Below, piece by piece: positions 46,114 to 59,309 of a DNA stretch of 64,000 nt. The notes under the pieces are model-generated. The model saw only the letters and a program-made list of their open reading frames with translations, did not search any database and was not told the DNA's origin. The position numbers and the translations under genes are program-made. Position 1 is the stretch's first letter, and every line of letters begins with the position of its first letter. The DNA comes from Corallococcus sp. EGB (lineage in GTDB: Bacteria; Myxococcota; Myxococcia; Myxococcales; Myxococcaceae), in the NCBI RefSeq assembly GCF_019968905.1, contig NZ_CP079946.1:7847356-7911355 (forward strand), in the 5' to 3' direction.

Positions 46114-46479
46114 ATGGGTCACGCCAAGCGCCGGCGCGTCCTGGGGATCATCGCCACGGACTCCACCTTCGAGCGCGTCGCGCACCGGGGCGCCGAGGTC
46201 TGGCAGGGCAAGTGCCTGCACTGCAACGCCCACCTCACCGTCGCCCTGGATGGCGAGCCGATCAGCCGCGCCACCATCGAGCACATCGTGCCCCGGACCG
46301 CGGGCGGCACCGACGCGCTGGAGAACCTGGGCCTCGCCTGCGCCCGCTGCAATCAGGGCAAGGGCAGCCGCCACGACGCCCACTTCCACCGCGACGCCCG
46401 CGTGCGCGAGCTGGTGGACCGGCTGCTCCAGAAGCGCCGCGACCGCTGGCGCGACCCCGGCGACCCAGACGCGCAGTAG
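46114..46479 (+). CDS. Small HNH endonuclease in the ligase-associated repair operon
   Basis: A 121-residue HNH nuclease. Zinc-binding cysteine pairs C34-x2-C37 and C76-x2-C79 flank the catalytic region IEHIVPR (H57) and EN (N71) with ACARCNQGKG, the full Cys4 HNH layout. The N- and C-termini are basic. It starts four bases after the pdeM stop with GAGG upstream, so it is very likely transcribed with the exonuclease-ligase-helicase-PdeM genes. A role as an extra end-processing nuclease of that set is an inference; HNH proteins also occur in defence and mobile elements, but none is nearby. Confidence 0.88.
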   Translation: MGHAKRRRVLGIIATDSTFERVAHRGAEVWQGKCLHCNAHLTVALDGEPISRATIEHIVPRTAGGTDALENLGLACARCNQGKGSRHDAHFHRDARVRELVDRLLQKRRDRWRDPGDPDAQ

Positions 46480-46927
46480 CCCTGCTTCAGACGCGGCGCG
46501 GCTCGTCGCACCCTGTAGCGCGCTCCTGAGTCGCGTTGATCCCCAGAGGGAAGAGCCCCCTCGCGCAATGCACCCTTCCGATCTCCAGAAGCGGGATTCA
46601 TCCCCCCGCGCGGGCAACTTGTCGCAACCGCCTCGGAAGGTGCTAAGCGCTCCTTATTCCCACTCCCCACAGAATGGTTGACACTGCCGTGTTGATGGTT
46701 GATGGTCCCGCGCCGCATTGGGTCGGGAAATGCATGAGGGACCCGCGCCCACGGCACCATCCTAGAGGTTCGTTGGACGTGACTGCCTTGCCGTCTGAGC
46801 GCCAGGAGCCACTGCCCGCCCGGTCCACCGGGGCCGGGATGGCCCCGCTGACTTCCGCGCCGGTCGGTTTCCCCGCGTCCACTCCTGCCTTCATGTCGCC
46901 TTCAGTCCTCTTGCCCCTGGTCCTGGT
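46480..46927 (+). other. 448-base gap before the respiratory cluster: candidate promoter, repeats and leader ORF
   Basis: This is the longest gene-free stretch. It holds a perfect -35 hexamer TTGACA (46678-46683) with a poor -10 (GATGGT, 46701-46706, spacer 17), a tandem TTGATGG repeat (46692-46705), a 7-bp hairpin (46829-46835 with 46841-46847) and a small open frame ending at the actA start. No homology-type signal was recognised elsewhere in it. Confidence 0.5.
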
Positions 46928-46931
46928 ATGA
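46674..46931 (+). CDS. Possible leader ORF ending in an ATGA overlap with actA
   Basis: An 85-codon frame (ATG 46674; internal ATG 46734 would give 65 codons) whose TGA overlaps the actA ATG. The predicted peptide is Pro/Arg-rich with a hydrophobic end (MSPSVLLPLVLV). The actA start itself lacks a Shine-Dalgarno sequence, so this frame might load ribosomes onto actA by coupling. Not recognised as any family and possibly just a chance open frame. Confidence 0.25.
   Translation: MVDTAVLMVDGPAPHWVGKCMRDPRPRHHPRGSLDVTALPSERQEPLPARSTGAGMAPLTSAPVGFPASTPAFMSPSVLLPLVLV
46678..46706 (+). promoter_or_regulatory. Candidate sigma-70 promoter for the act-sco-cox cluster
   Basis: A perfect TTGACA (46678-46683), 17-base spacer and GATGGT (3 of 6 consensus). 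It would give a leader of over 200 nt ahead of actA and overlaps the first codons of the possible leader ORF. Confidence 0.4.
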
Positions 46932-47586
46932 GCGGCCCTCTCTTCCCACGCTGGACGAATACGGTGTCGCGCCTGTCGGCCGCGATGCTCCTCGCCGTGC
47001 CCGCCATCGCCATCGGCGGCCTGCTGGCCTACGTGCGCTCCCCGCACGTGACCAATCAGGCGCATCCGGTGGAACAGCCCATCGAGTTCGACCACCGGCA
47101 CCACGCCGGTGACGAGCAGATCGACTGTCGCTACTGCCACTGGACGGTGGAGAAATCCCCGTCGGCGGGCATCCCCTCCACCACCGTGTGCATGTCCTGC
47201 CACGCGCAGGTGTGGAACAAGAGCCCGTACCTCACCGAGGTCCGCAAGGCGTTCTTCGCCGACCAGCCCATCCCCTGGGTCCGCGTCCACAACCTGCCGG
47301 ACTTCGTCTACTTCAACCACTCCATCCACGTGGGCAAGGGCGTCGGCTGCGCCACCTGCCACGGCCGCGTGGACCAGATGGGCGCCATCGAGCAGGCGGC
47401 CCCGCTGACGATGAGCTGGTGCCTGGACTGCCACCGCAACCCAGGCCCCAACCTCCGGCCCCCGGAGTTCATCACCAGCATGACCTGGGCGCCCCCGACG
47501 GAGAAGGCGGAAGCCTCGGCCCTCGCCGAGAAGCTCACCAAGGAATACGACGTTCACTCGCGCACGAGCTGCTCCACATGCCACCG

Positions 47587-47590
<4 letters not shown>
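46928..47590 (+). CDS. actA: Alternative complex III, pentahaem cytochrome c subunit ActA
   Basis: A 220-residue membrane-anchored cytochrome with an N-terminal span (LSAAMLLAVPAIAIGGLLAY) and five CxxCH haem sites: CRYCH, CMSCH, CATCH, CLDCH and CSTCH. In alternative complex III, which oxidises quinol and reduces cytochrome c or the oxidase in place of the bc1 complex, ActA carries electrons on the outer face of the membrane. It opens the cluster; its stop overlaps actB by ATGA. The ATG at 46928 has no Shine-Dalgarno sequence. Confidence 0.93.
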
Positions 47591-50802
<3,212 letters not shown>

Positions 50803-50807
50803 CCGTC

Positions 50808-52247
<1,440 letters not shown>

Positions 52248-52251
52248 CATC

Positions 52252-52797
52252 ATGGAAGCCAAGGTCCTTGATTCCTGGGTGTTGGCCGAGTTCGCCACGC
52301 CGGAAGCCCTCGTGGATGCCACCCGCCAGATGCGGGAGAAGGGCTTCCAGGGCATGGACACCTACTCCCCCTACCCGCTGCACGGCGGGTCGGAGGCGCT
52401 GGGTCTGCCGCCCTCCCGCATGCCCTTCATCGCCCTGGGGGGCGGCCTCACCGGCATGGTGACCGCCCTCACGATGCAGACGTGGATGAACACCATCGAC
52501 TATCCGCTCAACGTCGGCGGTCGTCCGCTCCTGAGCCTCCCGGCCTGGGTGCCCATCACGTTCGAGTTGAGCGTGCTGTTCGCCGCGTTCGGCATCTTCT
52601 TCGGCCTGCTCGGCCTGAGCAAACTGCCGCAGCCCTACCACCCGGCCTTCGAGTCGGAAGAGTTCCGCAGCGCGTCCACGCACGGCTACTGGCTGAGCAT
52701 CCCGCACCCCACGGGGGCGGATGCCGCGGACGTCAAGAACCAGCTGACGGCCCTGGGCGCGACCCACGTGACCGTCGTCTCGGGAGAGAAAGAATGA
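52252..52797 (+). CDS. actD: Alternative complex III subunit ActD (DUF3341)
   Basis: A 181-residue protein of the DUF3341/ActD family with two membrane spans (FIALGGGLTGMVTALTMQTW and PITFELSVLFAAFGIFFGLL) framed by cytoplasmic segments; the DTYSPYPLHG motif near residue 36 is characteristic. It starts four bases after actC and overlaps actE by ATGA. Confidence 0.93.
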   Translation: MEAKVLDSWVLAEFATPEALVDATRQMREKGFQGMDTYSPYPLHGGSEALGLPPSRMPFIALGGGLTGMVTALTMQTWMNTIDYPLNVGGRPLLSLPAWVPITFELSVLFAAFGIFFGLLGLSKLPQPYHPAFESEEFRSASTHGYWLSIPHPTGADAADVKNQLTALGATHVTVVSGEKE

Positions 52798-53354
52798 GGT
52801 GGCTCATCCCCGCCGCCGGGCTCGCCGCGCTCACGGGCTGCAACGTCAGCTCGGAGTTCCTCCAGCGCATGGAGTCCCAGGCCAAGTACGAGTACTACGA
52901 GACGTCCGAGTTCTGGCCGGACGGCCGCGCCATGCGCGTGCCCCCCGCCGGCACCATCCCGCGCGAGCGGCCGGTGGGCAACCCGGGCATCTCCACGGGC
53001 CGCGCCAATGGCGTGGCCGTGAACGCCATCCCCCTGCCGGTGGACAAGCACCTGCTGGAGCTGGGCCAGAAGAAGTACAACATCGTCTGCTCGCAGTGCC
53101 ACGGCGTGCTCGGCGACGGCAACAGCGTCGTCGCGGAGAACATGGCGCTGCGCCTGCCGCCGTCCCTGCTGGAGCTCGCGGACAAGCCGGCCGGCCACTT
53201 CTACACCGCCATCAACGAGGGCTACGGCGTCATGCCGTCCTTCTCGGGTGAGCTCAACACGCGTGAGCGCTGGGCCGTCGTCGCCTACGTGCGCGCGCTG
53301 CAGGCCGCCCGGAGCACCGCCGGGACGCAGGCCGTCCCGCAGGAGAACCGATGA
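52794..53354 (+). CDS. actE: Alternative complex III, monohaem cytochrome c lipoprotein ActE
   Basis: A 186-residue lipoprotein with the signal ending LTGC (Cys16) and one CSQCH haem motif; a methionine in GYGVMPSF is a likely sixth ligand. In the complex it hands electrons to the oxidase or a soluble cytochrome. Overlaps both actD and actF by four bases. Confidence 0.93.
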   Translation: MRWLIPAAGLAALTGCNVSSEFLQRMESQAKYEYYETSEFWPDGRAMRVPPAGTIPRERPVGNPGISTGRANGVAVNAIPLPVDKHLLELGQKKYNIVCSQCHGVLGDGNSVVAENMALRLPPSLLELADKPAGHFYTAINEGYGVMPSFSGELNTRERWAVVAYVRALQAARSTAGTQAVPQENR

Positions 53355-54550
53355 TTGCCATGGAGCGCTACACCGGCACGCCCAAGCTGATGGTGCCCGC
53401 GTTCGGCCTGGGCGTGGTGGGCCTCGTGCTCACCGCCGTGGGCTTCTTCATGAACCCCGAGGCGACCAGCTTCAGCTACCTCTTGGGCTTCACCTACTGG
53501 GTCGGCATCAGCGTGGCCGCCCTCATCATGCTGGCCATCTTCCACACGGCCAAGGCGAAGTGGCCCATCGTCCTGCGCCGCGCCATGGAGACGATGGCCA
53601 TCGCGGTGCCCGTCTTCGCGGTGCTCATCCTCGCCCTCATCCCGATGATGAAGCACCTCTACCCCTGGGTGGACGGCTCCCCGCTGGCCGAGCACATCCA
53701 CGGCGTGGAGGTGGAGCACCTGGCCCACAAGAAGGCCCACTACCTGAACCTGGGCTTCTTCGCCGCCCGCCAGGTCATCTACTTCGCGGTGTGGATCTTC
53801 GTCTCGCACCGGCTGTACGGCTGGAGCACCCAGCAGGACGAGTCCGGCGCGCTGGAGCTCACCGTCAAGCAGCGCCGCTTCTCCCCGGGCTCCCTGCCCT
53901 TCCTGGCGCTGACCATCACCTTCGCCGCCTTCGACTGGCTGATGAGCCTCACCCCGCTGTGGCAGTCCACCATCTTCGGCGCCTACTACTTCGCCGGCAG
54001 CTTCCTGGCCGCCTTCTGCGTCCTCGCGCTGGCCACGGTGCGGGCCCAGGGCAAGGACCTGTACGGCACCCTGGTGACGACGGCGCACTACCACAACCTG
54101 GGCAAGCTCATCTTCGCCTTCACGGCGTTCTGGGCCTACATCGGCTTCTCCCAGTTCCTGCTGGTGTGGATCGCCAACATCCCGGAAGAGGCCCCCTGGT
54201 ACGGCCTGCGCATGTACGGCGCGTGGCGCGGCGTCTCCATCGTCATCTTCTTCGGCCACTTCGTGCTGCCGTTCTTCACGCTGCTGTCACGCAAGCTGAA
54301 GGAGAAGCCCACGACCCTGGCCGTGGCCGCCGTCTACATGCTTCTCATGCACGTCGTGGACCTGTATTGGCTCATCTGGCCGGCGTTCTCCGGTGAGGCC
54401 GGGCCGACCTTCCACTGGACGCTCCTCACGGCCTTCGTGGGCGTGGGCGGTGTCTCCGTGGGCTACGCCCTCTTCCGGGCGCGCGGTCGGTACACCTTCC
54501 CGGTGAAGGACCCCTACATCGCGGAGTCCGTGAGGTACGTGCAGCCATGA
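53351..54550 (+). CDS. actF: Alternative complex III, membrane subunit ActF
   Basis: A 399-residue integral membrane protein with about ten hydrophobic spans, related in fold to ActC but distinct. A histidine-rich loop (EHIHGVEVEHLAHKKAH) lies near residue 115-135. Together with ActC it forms the membrane body of the complex. ATG overlaps the actE stop and the stop overlaps the following small gene. Confidence 0.92.
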   Translation: MIAMERYTGTPKLMVPAFGLGVVGLVLTAVGFFMNPEATSFSYLLGFTYWVGISVAALIMLAIFHTAKAKWPIVLRRAMETMAIAVPVFAVLILALIPMMKHLYPWVDGSPLAEHIHGVEVEHLAHKKAHYLNLGFFAARQVIYFAVWIFVSHRLYGWSTQQDESGALELTVKQRRFSPGSLPFLALTITFAAFDWLMSLTPLWQSTIFGAYYFAGSFLAAFCVLALATVRAQGKDLYGTLVTTAHYHNLGKLIFAFTAFWAYIGFSQFLLVWIANIPEEAPWYGLRMYGAWRGVSIVIFFGHFVLPFFTLLSRKLKEKPTTLAVAAVYMLLMHVVDLYWLIWPAFSGEAGPTFHWTLLTAFVGVGGVSVGYALFRARGRYTFPVKDPYIAESVRYVQP

Positions 54551-55026
54551 AGAAGACCCAGTCCGAAGTCGAATCGCGGGTCATCGTCGGCGCGCATGGC
54601 GTGGCCGCCGAGGAAGACCACCTCGTCATGGGGAAGATCATCGGCGTCGGTGTGGGCGCCATGGTCCTCTTCTTCGTGGGCGCGGTGTGGGCCTGGCGCA
54701 TCCAGGTGGTCACCATGGAGGAGGCCCAGCCGAACGGCCCTCCGCCCCGCCCGGCCGCGGTGGGTCAGTACGAGGTGGGCATCGTGAACCAGCGCCTGTT
54801 CGAGCAGGACTGGCGCGCGGCGGAGAAGCTGGGCGGCCAGCACCAGGCGCTGCGCAACGGCTGGGGTGACCAGCCGGGTGTCACCGCCCACAAGTCGTTG
54901 GACCAGGCCATGGAGCACGTCATCGCGACGGAAGCCCAGAAGGCCCGCGAGCCCGCCCCGGCTCCCCAGCAGGCCCCGGCCCCCGCGCCGCACACGGCGC
55001 CCCCGGCCCCGGCTCCGAAGAAGTAG
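54547..55026 (+). CDS. Single-span membrane protein of the act cluster (ActG-like position)
   Basis: A 159-residue protein not matched to a named family. One membrane span (about 30-50, GKIIGVGVGAMVLFFVGAVW) is followed by an outside-facing domain and a Pro/Ala-rich tail (about 135-159). Its ATGA overlap with actF places it inside the complex operon, where other bacteria carry a small actG or actH gene. It may be an accessory or assembly subunit; function is inferred from position only. Confidence 0.7.
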   Translation: MKKTQSEVESRVIVGAHGVAAEEDHLVMGKIIGVGVGAMVLFFVGAVWAWRIQVVTMEEAQPNGPPPRPAAVGQYEVGIVNQRLFEQDWRAAEKLGGQHQALRNGWGDQPGVTAHKSLDQAMEHVIATEAQKAREPAPAPQQAPAPAPHTAPPAPAPKK

Positions 55027-55065
55027 GTTCCCACCCGCTCCTCCTACCCAGAGCCGTCCTTCGCC

Positions 55066-55941
55066 ATGCCGTCCCTTCTTCCGCCCTCCTCCGCCCGCGC
55101 CGCCGGGCTCCTCGTGGCGCTCGCGCTGGTGCTTGCCAGCGCCGCGCCCGCGTACGCCCTGCCGGGCGGGGGCAAGACGCCTCGTGCCATCATCGAGGCG
55201 GACTCCGACCTGCCCCCGCCGGTGACGGGGGTGGACGTCGAGGAGCACCTGGGGGAGCCGCTCCCCCTGGAGACCCGCTTCCTGGATTCCAACGGGGAGG
55301 AGGTCCGGCTGGGCACGCTGCTGTCGAAGACGCGCCCCACCCTGCTCACGCTCGTCTATTACGAGTGCCCCATGCTCTGTAACCTCGTCATCAACGAGCA
55401 GGTCCGCGTGATGCGCGAGCTGGGCCTGGAGCTGGGCAAGGACTACGAGGCCGTCACCGTCAGCATCGACCCCAAGGACACCCCGGCGCAGAGCGCCGAG
55501 CGCAGGCGCAAGTACCTGCAGTCCATGGGCAAGCCGGAGACGGCCCCCTGGCATTTCCTCACCGGCACCGACGAGAACATCCACAAGCTCGCCGATGCCG
55601 TGGGCTTCAAGTACACGTATGAGCCGAGCACGAAGCAGTACGCCCACCCCGCGGTGGTCACCGTGCTCACCCCGGAGGGGAGCATCTCGCGCTACCTCTA
55701 CGGCACGTCGTTCGACCGCAAGGACGTGAAGCTTTCGCTGCTGGAAGCAGCAGGCGGTCGGGTCGGGACGAGCGTCGATCGCATCGTCATGTCCTGTTTC
55801 AAGTATGACACCGCCACGCGGCGGTACGGTTTCTACATCTTCGGGTTCATCCGCCTGGGCTCCCTCGCTGTCTTCGGCGCCCTGGCCATGATGCTGATCT
55901 ATTTCTGGAGGCGCGAGCTGAAGAAAGGCGCGACTACATGA
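55066..55941 (+). CDS. SCO1/SenC copper chaperone for cytochrome oxidase
   Basis: A 291-residue copper-insertion protein. N-terminal signal (about 1-31), then the thioredoxin-like SCO domain with CPMLC (C101, C105) and the copper-ligand histidine H194 (QYAHPAVV), a further Cys in SCFKYD, and a membrane span at the C-terminus (IFGFIRLGSLAVFGALAMML). SCO proteins load copper into the CuA site of subunit II, which is the next gene (ATGA overlap). The C-terminal anchor is opposite to the usual N-terminal one. Confidence 0.93.
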   Translation: MPSLLPPSSARAAGLLVALALVLASAAPAYALPGGGKTPRAIIEADSDLPPPVTGVDVEEHLGEPLPLETRFLDSNGEEVRLGTLLSKTRPTLLTLVYYECPMLCNLVINEQVRVMRELGLELGKDYEAVTVSIDPKDTPAQSAERRRKYLQSMGKPETAPWHFLTGTDENIHKLADAVGFKYTYEPSTKQYAHPAVVTVLTPEGSISRYLYGTSFDRKDVKLSLLEAAGGRVGTSVDRIVMSCFKYDTATRRYGFYIFGFIRLGSLAVFGALAMMLIYFWRRELKKGATT

Positions 55942-56984
55942 GCGACCTGGCCAACCAATTCCTGTTCCTCCCGGAGCGCGCGTCCACGTTCGCGGAACGG
56001 GTCGACTTCCTGCACTACTTCGTCGTCGGCACGACGATGGTGATGTCCGCGGGCGTCGGCCTCGCGGCGCTCTTCATGTTCTTCCGCTACCGCCGGCGGG
56101 AGGCCCACCAGCACACGGAATACGTGGTGCCGGACCTGAAGACGGAGTTCCTCTTCGTGTCCGTCCCGCTGGTGTTCTTCCTGGCGTGGTTCGCCATCGG
56201 GTTCCGGGACTTCACCTGGTTCACCACTCCGCCCAAGGACTCGATGGATGTCTACGTCATGGGCAAGCAGTGGATGTGGAAGTTCTCCTACCCGGAGGGC
56301 CCCAACGGCGTGAACGTGCTGCACGTGCCGGCCAACCGCCCGGTGCGCCTGCTCATCACGTCCCGCGACGTCATCCACTCCTTCTTCGTCCCGTCCTTCC
56401 GCATCAAGATGGACGCGCTGCCGGGCCGCTACACGCAGGCCTGGTTCGAGGCGACGAAGCCCGGCACGTACCAGGTGCTCTGCACCGAGTACTGCGGCCT
56501 GTCGCACTCGAAGATGCTGGCCGAGGTCGTCGTGCTCTCGCCCGAGGACTACGAGAGCTGGCTGAAGGAGCAGCAGCGGGGCCGCCTGCAGGACCGGCAG
56601 GACGCGCTGGCGGACACGTCGCTCGTGCCGTCCGTCGCCCGCATGGCGGAGCAGGGCCAGAAGCTGGTGGGCACGCAGGGCTGCCTCAAGTGCCACTCGG
56701 TGGACGGCTCGCGGCACATCGGCCCCACCTTCCTGGGCCTCTTCGAGCGCGAGGAGAAGCTCGACGACGGCCAGACCATCCGCGTGGATGAAGCCTACAT
56801 CACCCAGTCGATGATGGACCCGGGCGCGCACATCGTCGCCGGCTACCAGAACGTGATGCCGACCTACCAGGGCAAGCTGCAGGGCCCCGAGTCGGCCGCC
56901 ATCGTCGAGTACATCAAGACGCTGCGCACCGCGAACGTGCGCGAGACCGCTTCCGAGGGCCCCGCCTATGACCCCATCCAGTAG
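55938..56984 (+). CDS. coxB: Cytochrome c oxidase subunit II with fused haem c domain (caa3 type)
   Basis: A 348-residue subunit with two membrane spans (about 25-50 and 70-90), a CuA domain with ligands H147, C182, E184, C186, H190 and M193 (LCTEYCGLSHSKM), and a C-terminal cytochrome c domain (CLKCH, 249-253). The fused haem makes it a caa3-type oxidase that can take electrons straight from a cytochrome c-like donor. It overlaps both sco and coxA. Confidence 0.96.
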   Translation: MSDLANQFLFLPERASTFAERVDFLHYFVVGTTMVMSAGVGLAALFMFFRYRRREAHQHTEYVVPDLKTEFLFVSVPLVFFLAWFAIGFRDFTWFTTPPKDSMDVYVMGKQWMWKFSYPEGPNGVNVLHVPANRPVRLLITSRDVIHSFFVPSFRIKMDALPGRYTQAWFEATKPGTYQVLCTEYCGLSHSKMLAEVVVLSPEDYESWLKEQQRGRLQDRQDALADTSLVPSVARMAEQGQKLVGTQGCLKCHSVDGSRHIGPTFLGLFEREEKLDDGQTIRVDEAYITQSMMDPGAHIVAGYQNVMPTYQGKLQGPESAAIVEYIKTLRTANVRETASEGPAYDPIQ

Positions 56985-58644
56985 CATCGCCGCGCCGGGG
57001 GCCGTCCCCGGCCATGAGGCGCACGACGACCACGGCCACCACCCGAGCTACCTGACGGACGGCACCACGGTGAAGTCGTGGCTGCTGACGGTGGACCACA
57101 AGCGCATCGGCATCATGTACATGGCGTGGATCCTGCTCTTCTTCCTGGTGGGCGGCATCTTCGCGCTGCTCATCCGGATCGAGCTGCTCACGCCCGGCCC
57201 GACCATCATGGACGCGATGACGTACAACCGCGTCTTCACGCTGCACGGCGTGGTCATGATCTTCCTGTTCATGATCCCCGCCATCCCGGGCATCTTCGGC
57301 AACTTCATGCTGCCGCTGATGCTGGGCGCCAAGGACGTGGCGTTCCCGCGGCTGAACCTGCTGTCGCTCTACGTGTACCTGGCGGGCGCGGCCTTCGCGA
57401 TCTGGGGCATGCTCAACGGCGGCCTGGACACCGGCTGGACGTTCTACACGCCGTACAGCGCGCACACGACGACCACGGTGGCGCCGGTGCTCTTCGGCGC
57501 GTTCATCATCGGGTTCAGCTCCATCCTCACGGGCATGAACTTCATCGTCACCACGCACACCATGCGTGCGCCGGGCATCACCTGGTTCAAGATGCCGCTG
57601 ATGGTGTGGGCGCTCTACGCCACCAGCTGCATCCAGGTGCTGGCGACGCCGGTGATTGGCCTGCTGCTGCTCCTGGTGACGGCGGAGAACCTGTTCAGCC
57701 TGGGCATGTTCGACGTGGCCCGCGGCGGTGACCCGGTGCTCTTCCAGCACCTGTTCTGGTTCTACAGCCACCCGGCCGTGTACATCATGGTGCTGCCGGC
57801 GTTCGGCGTGATGAGCGAGATCGTCTCCGCCTTCAGCCGCAAGAACATCTTCGGCTACCGCGCGGTGGCGTACTCCAGCGTGGGCATCGCGTTCGTGGGC
57901 TTCTTCGCCTGGGGCCACCACATGTTCGTGTCCGGCCAGTCGACCTTCAACGCCGGCGTGTTCGGCGTGCTGTCGATGCTGGTGGGCGTGTTCACGGCCA
58001 TCAAGGTCTTCAACTGGGTGGGCACGGTCTACAAGGGCGCGGTGGAGTTCACGACGCCGTTCGCCTACTTCTGCGGCTTCCTGTTCTTCACCGTGTTCGG
58101 TGGCATGACGGGCATCGCGGTGGCGACGGTGTCGCTGGACGTCCCGTGGCACGACACCTACTTCGTCGTGGCGCACTTCCACTTCATCATGGTGGGCGCG
58201 ACGATCATGGCCTTCCTGGCCGCGCTGCACTACTGGTTCCCGAAGATGTTCGGGAAGATGTACCACGAGGGGTGGGGCCTGGTTTCCGCGGCGCTCATCA
58301 TCCTGGGCTTCAACGCGACGTTCATCCCGCAGTTCCTGCTGGGCAACGCGGGCATGCCGCGCCGCTACTACGAGTACCCGGAGCGCTTCCAGGCGCTGAA
58401 CGTGGCGTCCACGGCGGGCGCGTCGCTGCTCGCCTTCGGCTTCGTCATCATCGCCATCTACCTGACCTACGCGCTCATCTACGGCAAGCGCGTGGACAAC
58501 CCGTGGAACAGCAAGGGCTACGAGTGGCTGACCATGTCCCCTCCGCCCACGCACAACTTCATCGGGCCCCAGCCGACGTATCCCGAGGAGCCGCACTTCT
58601 ACGTGGATCCGAAGAAGGCCGAGGGCGAGGTGTCGGATGTCTAG
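56968..58644 (+). CDS. coxA: Cytochrome c oxidase subunit I (haem-copper oxidase, A2 type)
   Basis: A 558-residue twelve-span catalytic subunit that reduces oxygen and pumps protons. Haem/copper ligands: H93 (TLHGVVM), H268 and crosslinked Y272 (YSHPAVY), H317-H318 (WGHHMF), H403 and H405 (VAHFHF). The YSHP motif in place of the E of HPEVY marks the A2 subfamily, in which Tyr and Ser replace the D-channel glutamate. Start ATG lies 17 bases inside coxB. Confidence 0.97.
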   Translation: MTPSSSIAAPGAVPGHEAHDDHGHHPSYLTDGTTVKSWLLTVDHKRIGIMYMAWILLFFLVGGIFALLIRIELLTPGPTIMDAMTYNRVFTLHGVVMIFLFMIPAIPGIFGNFMLPLMLGAKDVAFPRLNLLSLYVYLAGAAFAIWGMLNGGLDTGWTFYTPYSAHTTTTVAPVLFGAFIIGFSSILTGMNFIVTTHTMRAPGITWFKMPLMVWALYATSCIQVLATPVIGLLLLLVTAENLFSLGMFDVARGGDPVLFQHLFWFYSHPAVYIMVLPAFGVMSEIVSAFSRKNIFGYRAVAYSSVGIAFVGFFAWGHHMFVSGQSTFNAGVFGVLSMLVGVFTAIKVFNWVGTVYKGAVEFTTPFAYFCGFLFFTVFGGMTGIAVATVSLDVPWHDTYFVVAHFHFIMVGATIMAFLAALHYWFPKMFGKMYHEGWGLVSAALIILGFNATFIPQFLLGNAGMPRRYYEYPERFQALNVASTAGASLLAFGFVIIAIYLTYALIYGKRVDNPWNSKGYEWLTMSPPPTHNFIGPQPTYPEEPHFYVDPKKAEGEVSDV

Positions 58645-59299
58645 CGCTCACGTGACGCCGGGCTCGGTGCCCGGTCCCAAGCTGGCTGCCCACTTCGCGT
58701 CGCTGGATGTCCAGAAGCACGCGGCGCGGTTGGGCATGTGGCTGTTCCTCGCCACGGAAATCCTGCTCTTCGCGGGTCTGTTCGCGTGCTACGCGGCCTA
58801 CCGCTTCCTGTTCCCGGAAGCGTGGGCGGCCTCCAGCCGCAGCCTGGACCTGACGATGGGCACCATCAACACGGTGGTGCTCATCACCTCCTCGTTCACC
58901 GCCGCCATGGCGGTGCACTACGCGAAGGAGGGCAAGAACGCGATGGTGGGGCACATGAACGTGCTCACCCTCCTGATGGCGGTGGCGTTCCTCGTCATCA
59001 AGTTCTTCGAGTACAAGCACAAGTTCCACATCGGGACGCTGCCCGGCCGCTACTACTTCTACGAAGGCATCCAGATGCCGGGCGCGCCGCTGTACTTCAC
59101 GGTGTACTTCGCCTCCACGGCGCTGCACGCCCTGCACGTCATCATCGGCATGACGGTGCTGGGCTTCGCCACGGTGCGCGCGTACCGCGTCGGGGACTTC
59201 AGCGCGAACAACTACACGCAGGTCGAGCTGGGCTCCATGTACTGGCACCTCGTCGACCTGGTGTGGATCTTCCTCTTCCCGATGCTGTACCTGGTCTGA
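58637..59299 (+). CDS. coxC: Cytochrome c oxidase subunit III
   Basis: A 220-residue integral membrane protein with about five spans. Family motifs include LGMWLFLATEILLFAGLF, FTVYFASTALHALHVIIGM (with the conserved histidines) and YWHLVDLVWIFLFPMLYL at the C-terminus. Overlaps coxA by eight bases and is 10 bases before subunit IV. Confidence 0.95.
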   Translation: MSSAHVTPGSVPGPKLAAHFASLDVQKHAARLGMWLFLATEILLFAGLFACYAAYRFLFPEAWAASSRSLDLTMGTINTVVLITSSFTAAMAVHYAKEGKNAMVGHMNVLTLLMAVAFLVIKFFEYKHKFHIGTLPGRYYFYEGIQMPGAPLYFTVYFASTALHALHVIIGMTVLGFATVRAYRVGDFSANNYTQVELGSMYWHLVDLVWIFLFPMLYLV

Positions 59300-59309
59300 G
59301 GGTTACGAC

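Noticed and set aside
54950-55026. Pro/Ala repeat at the end of the ActG-like gene as a DNA repeat element
   Set aside because: It is in frame and encodes an Ala-Pro-rich tail like those seen in other membrane-anchored proteins, so it is better read as a protein linker.
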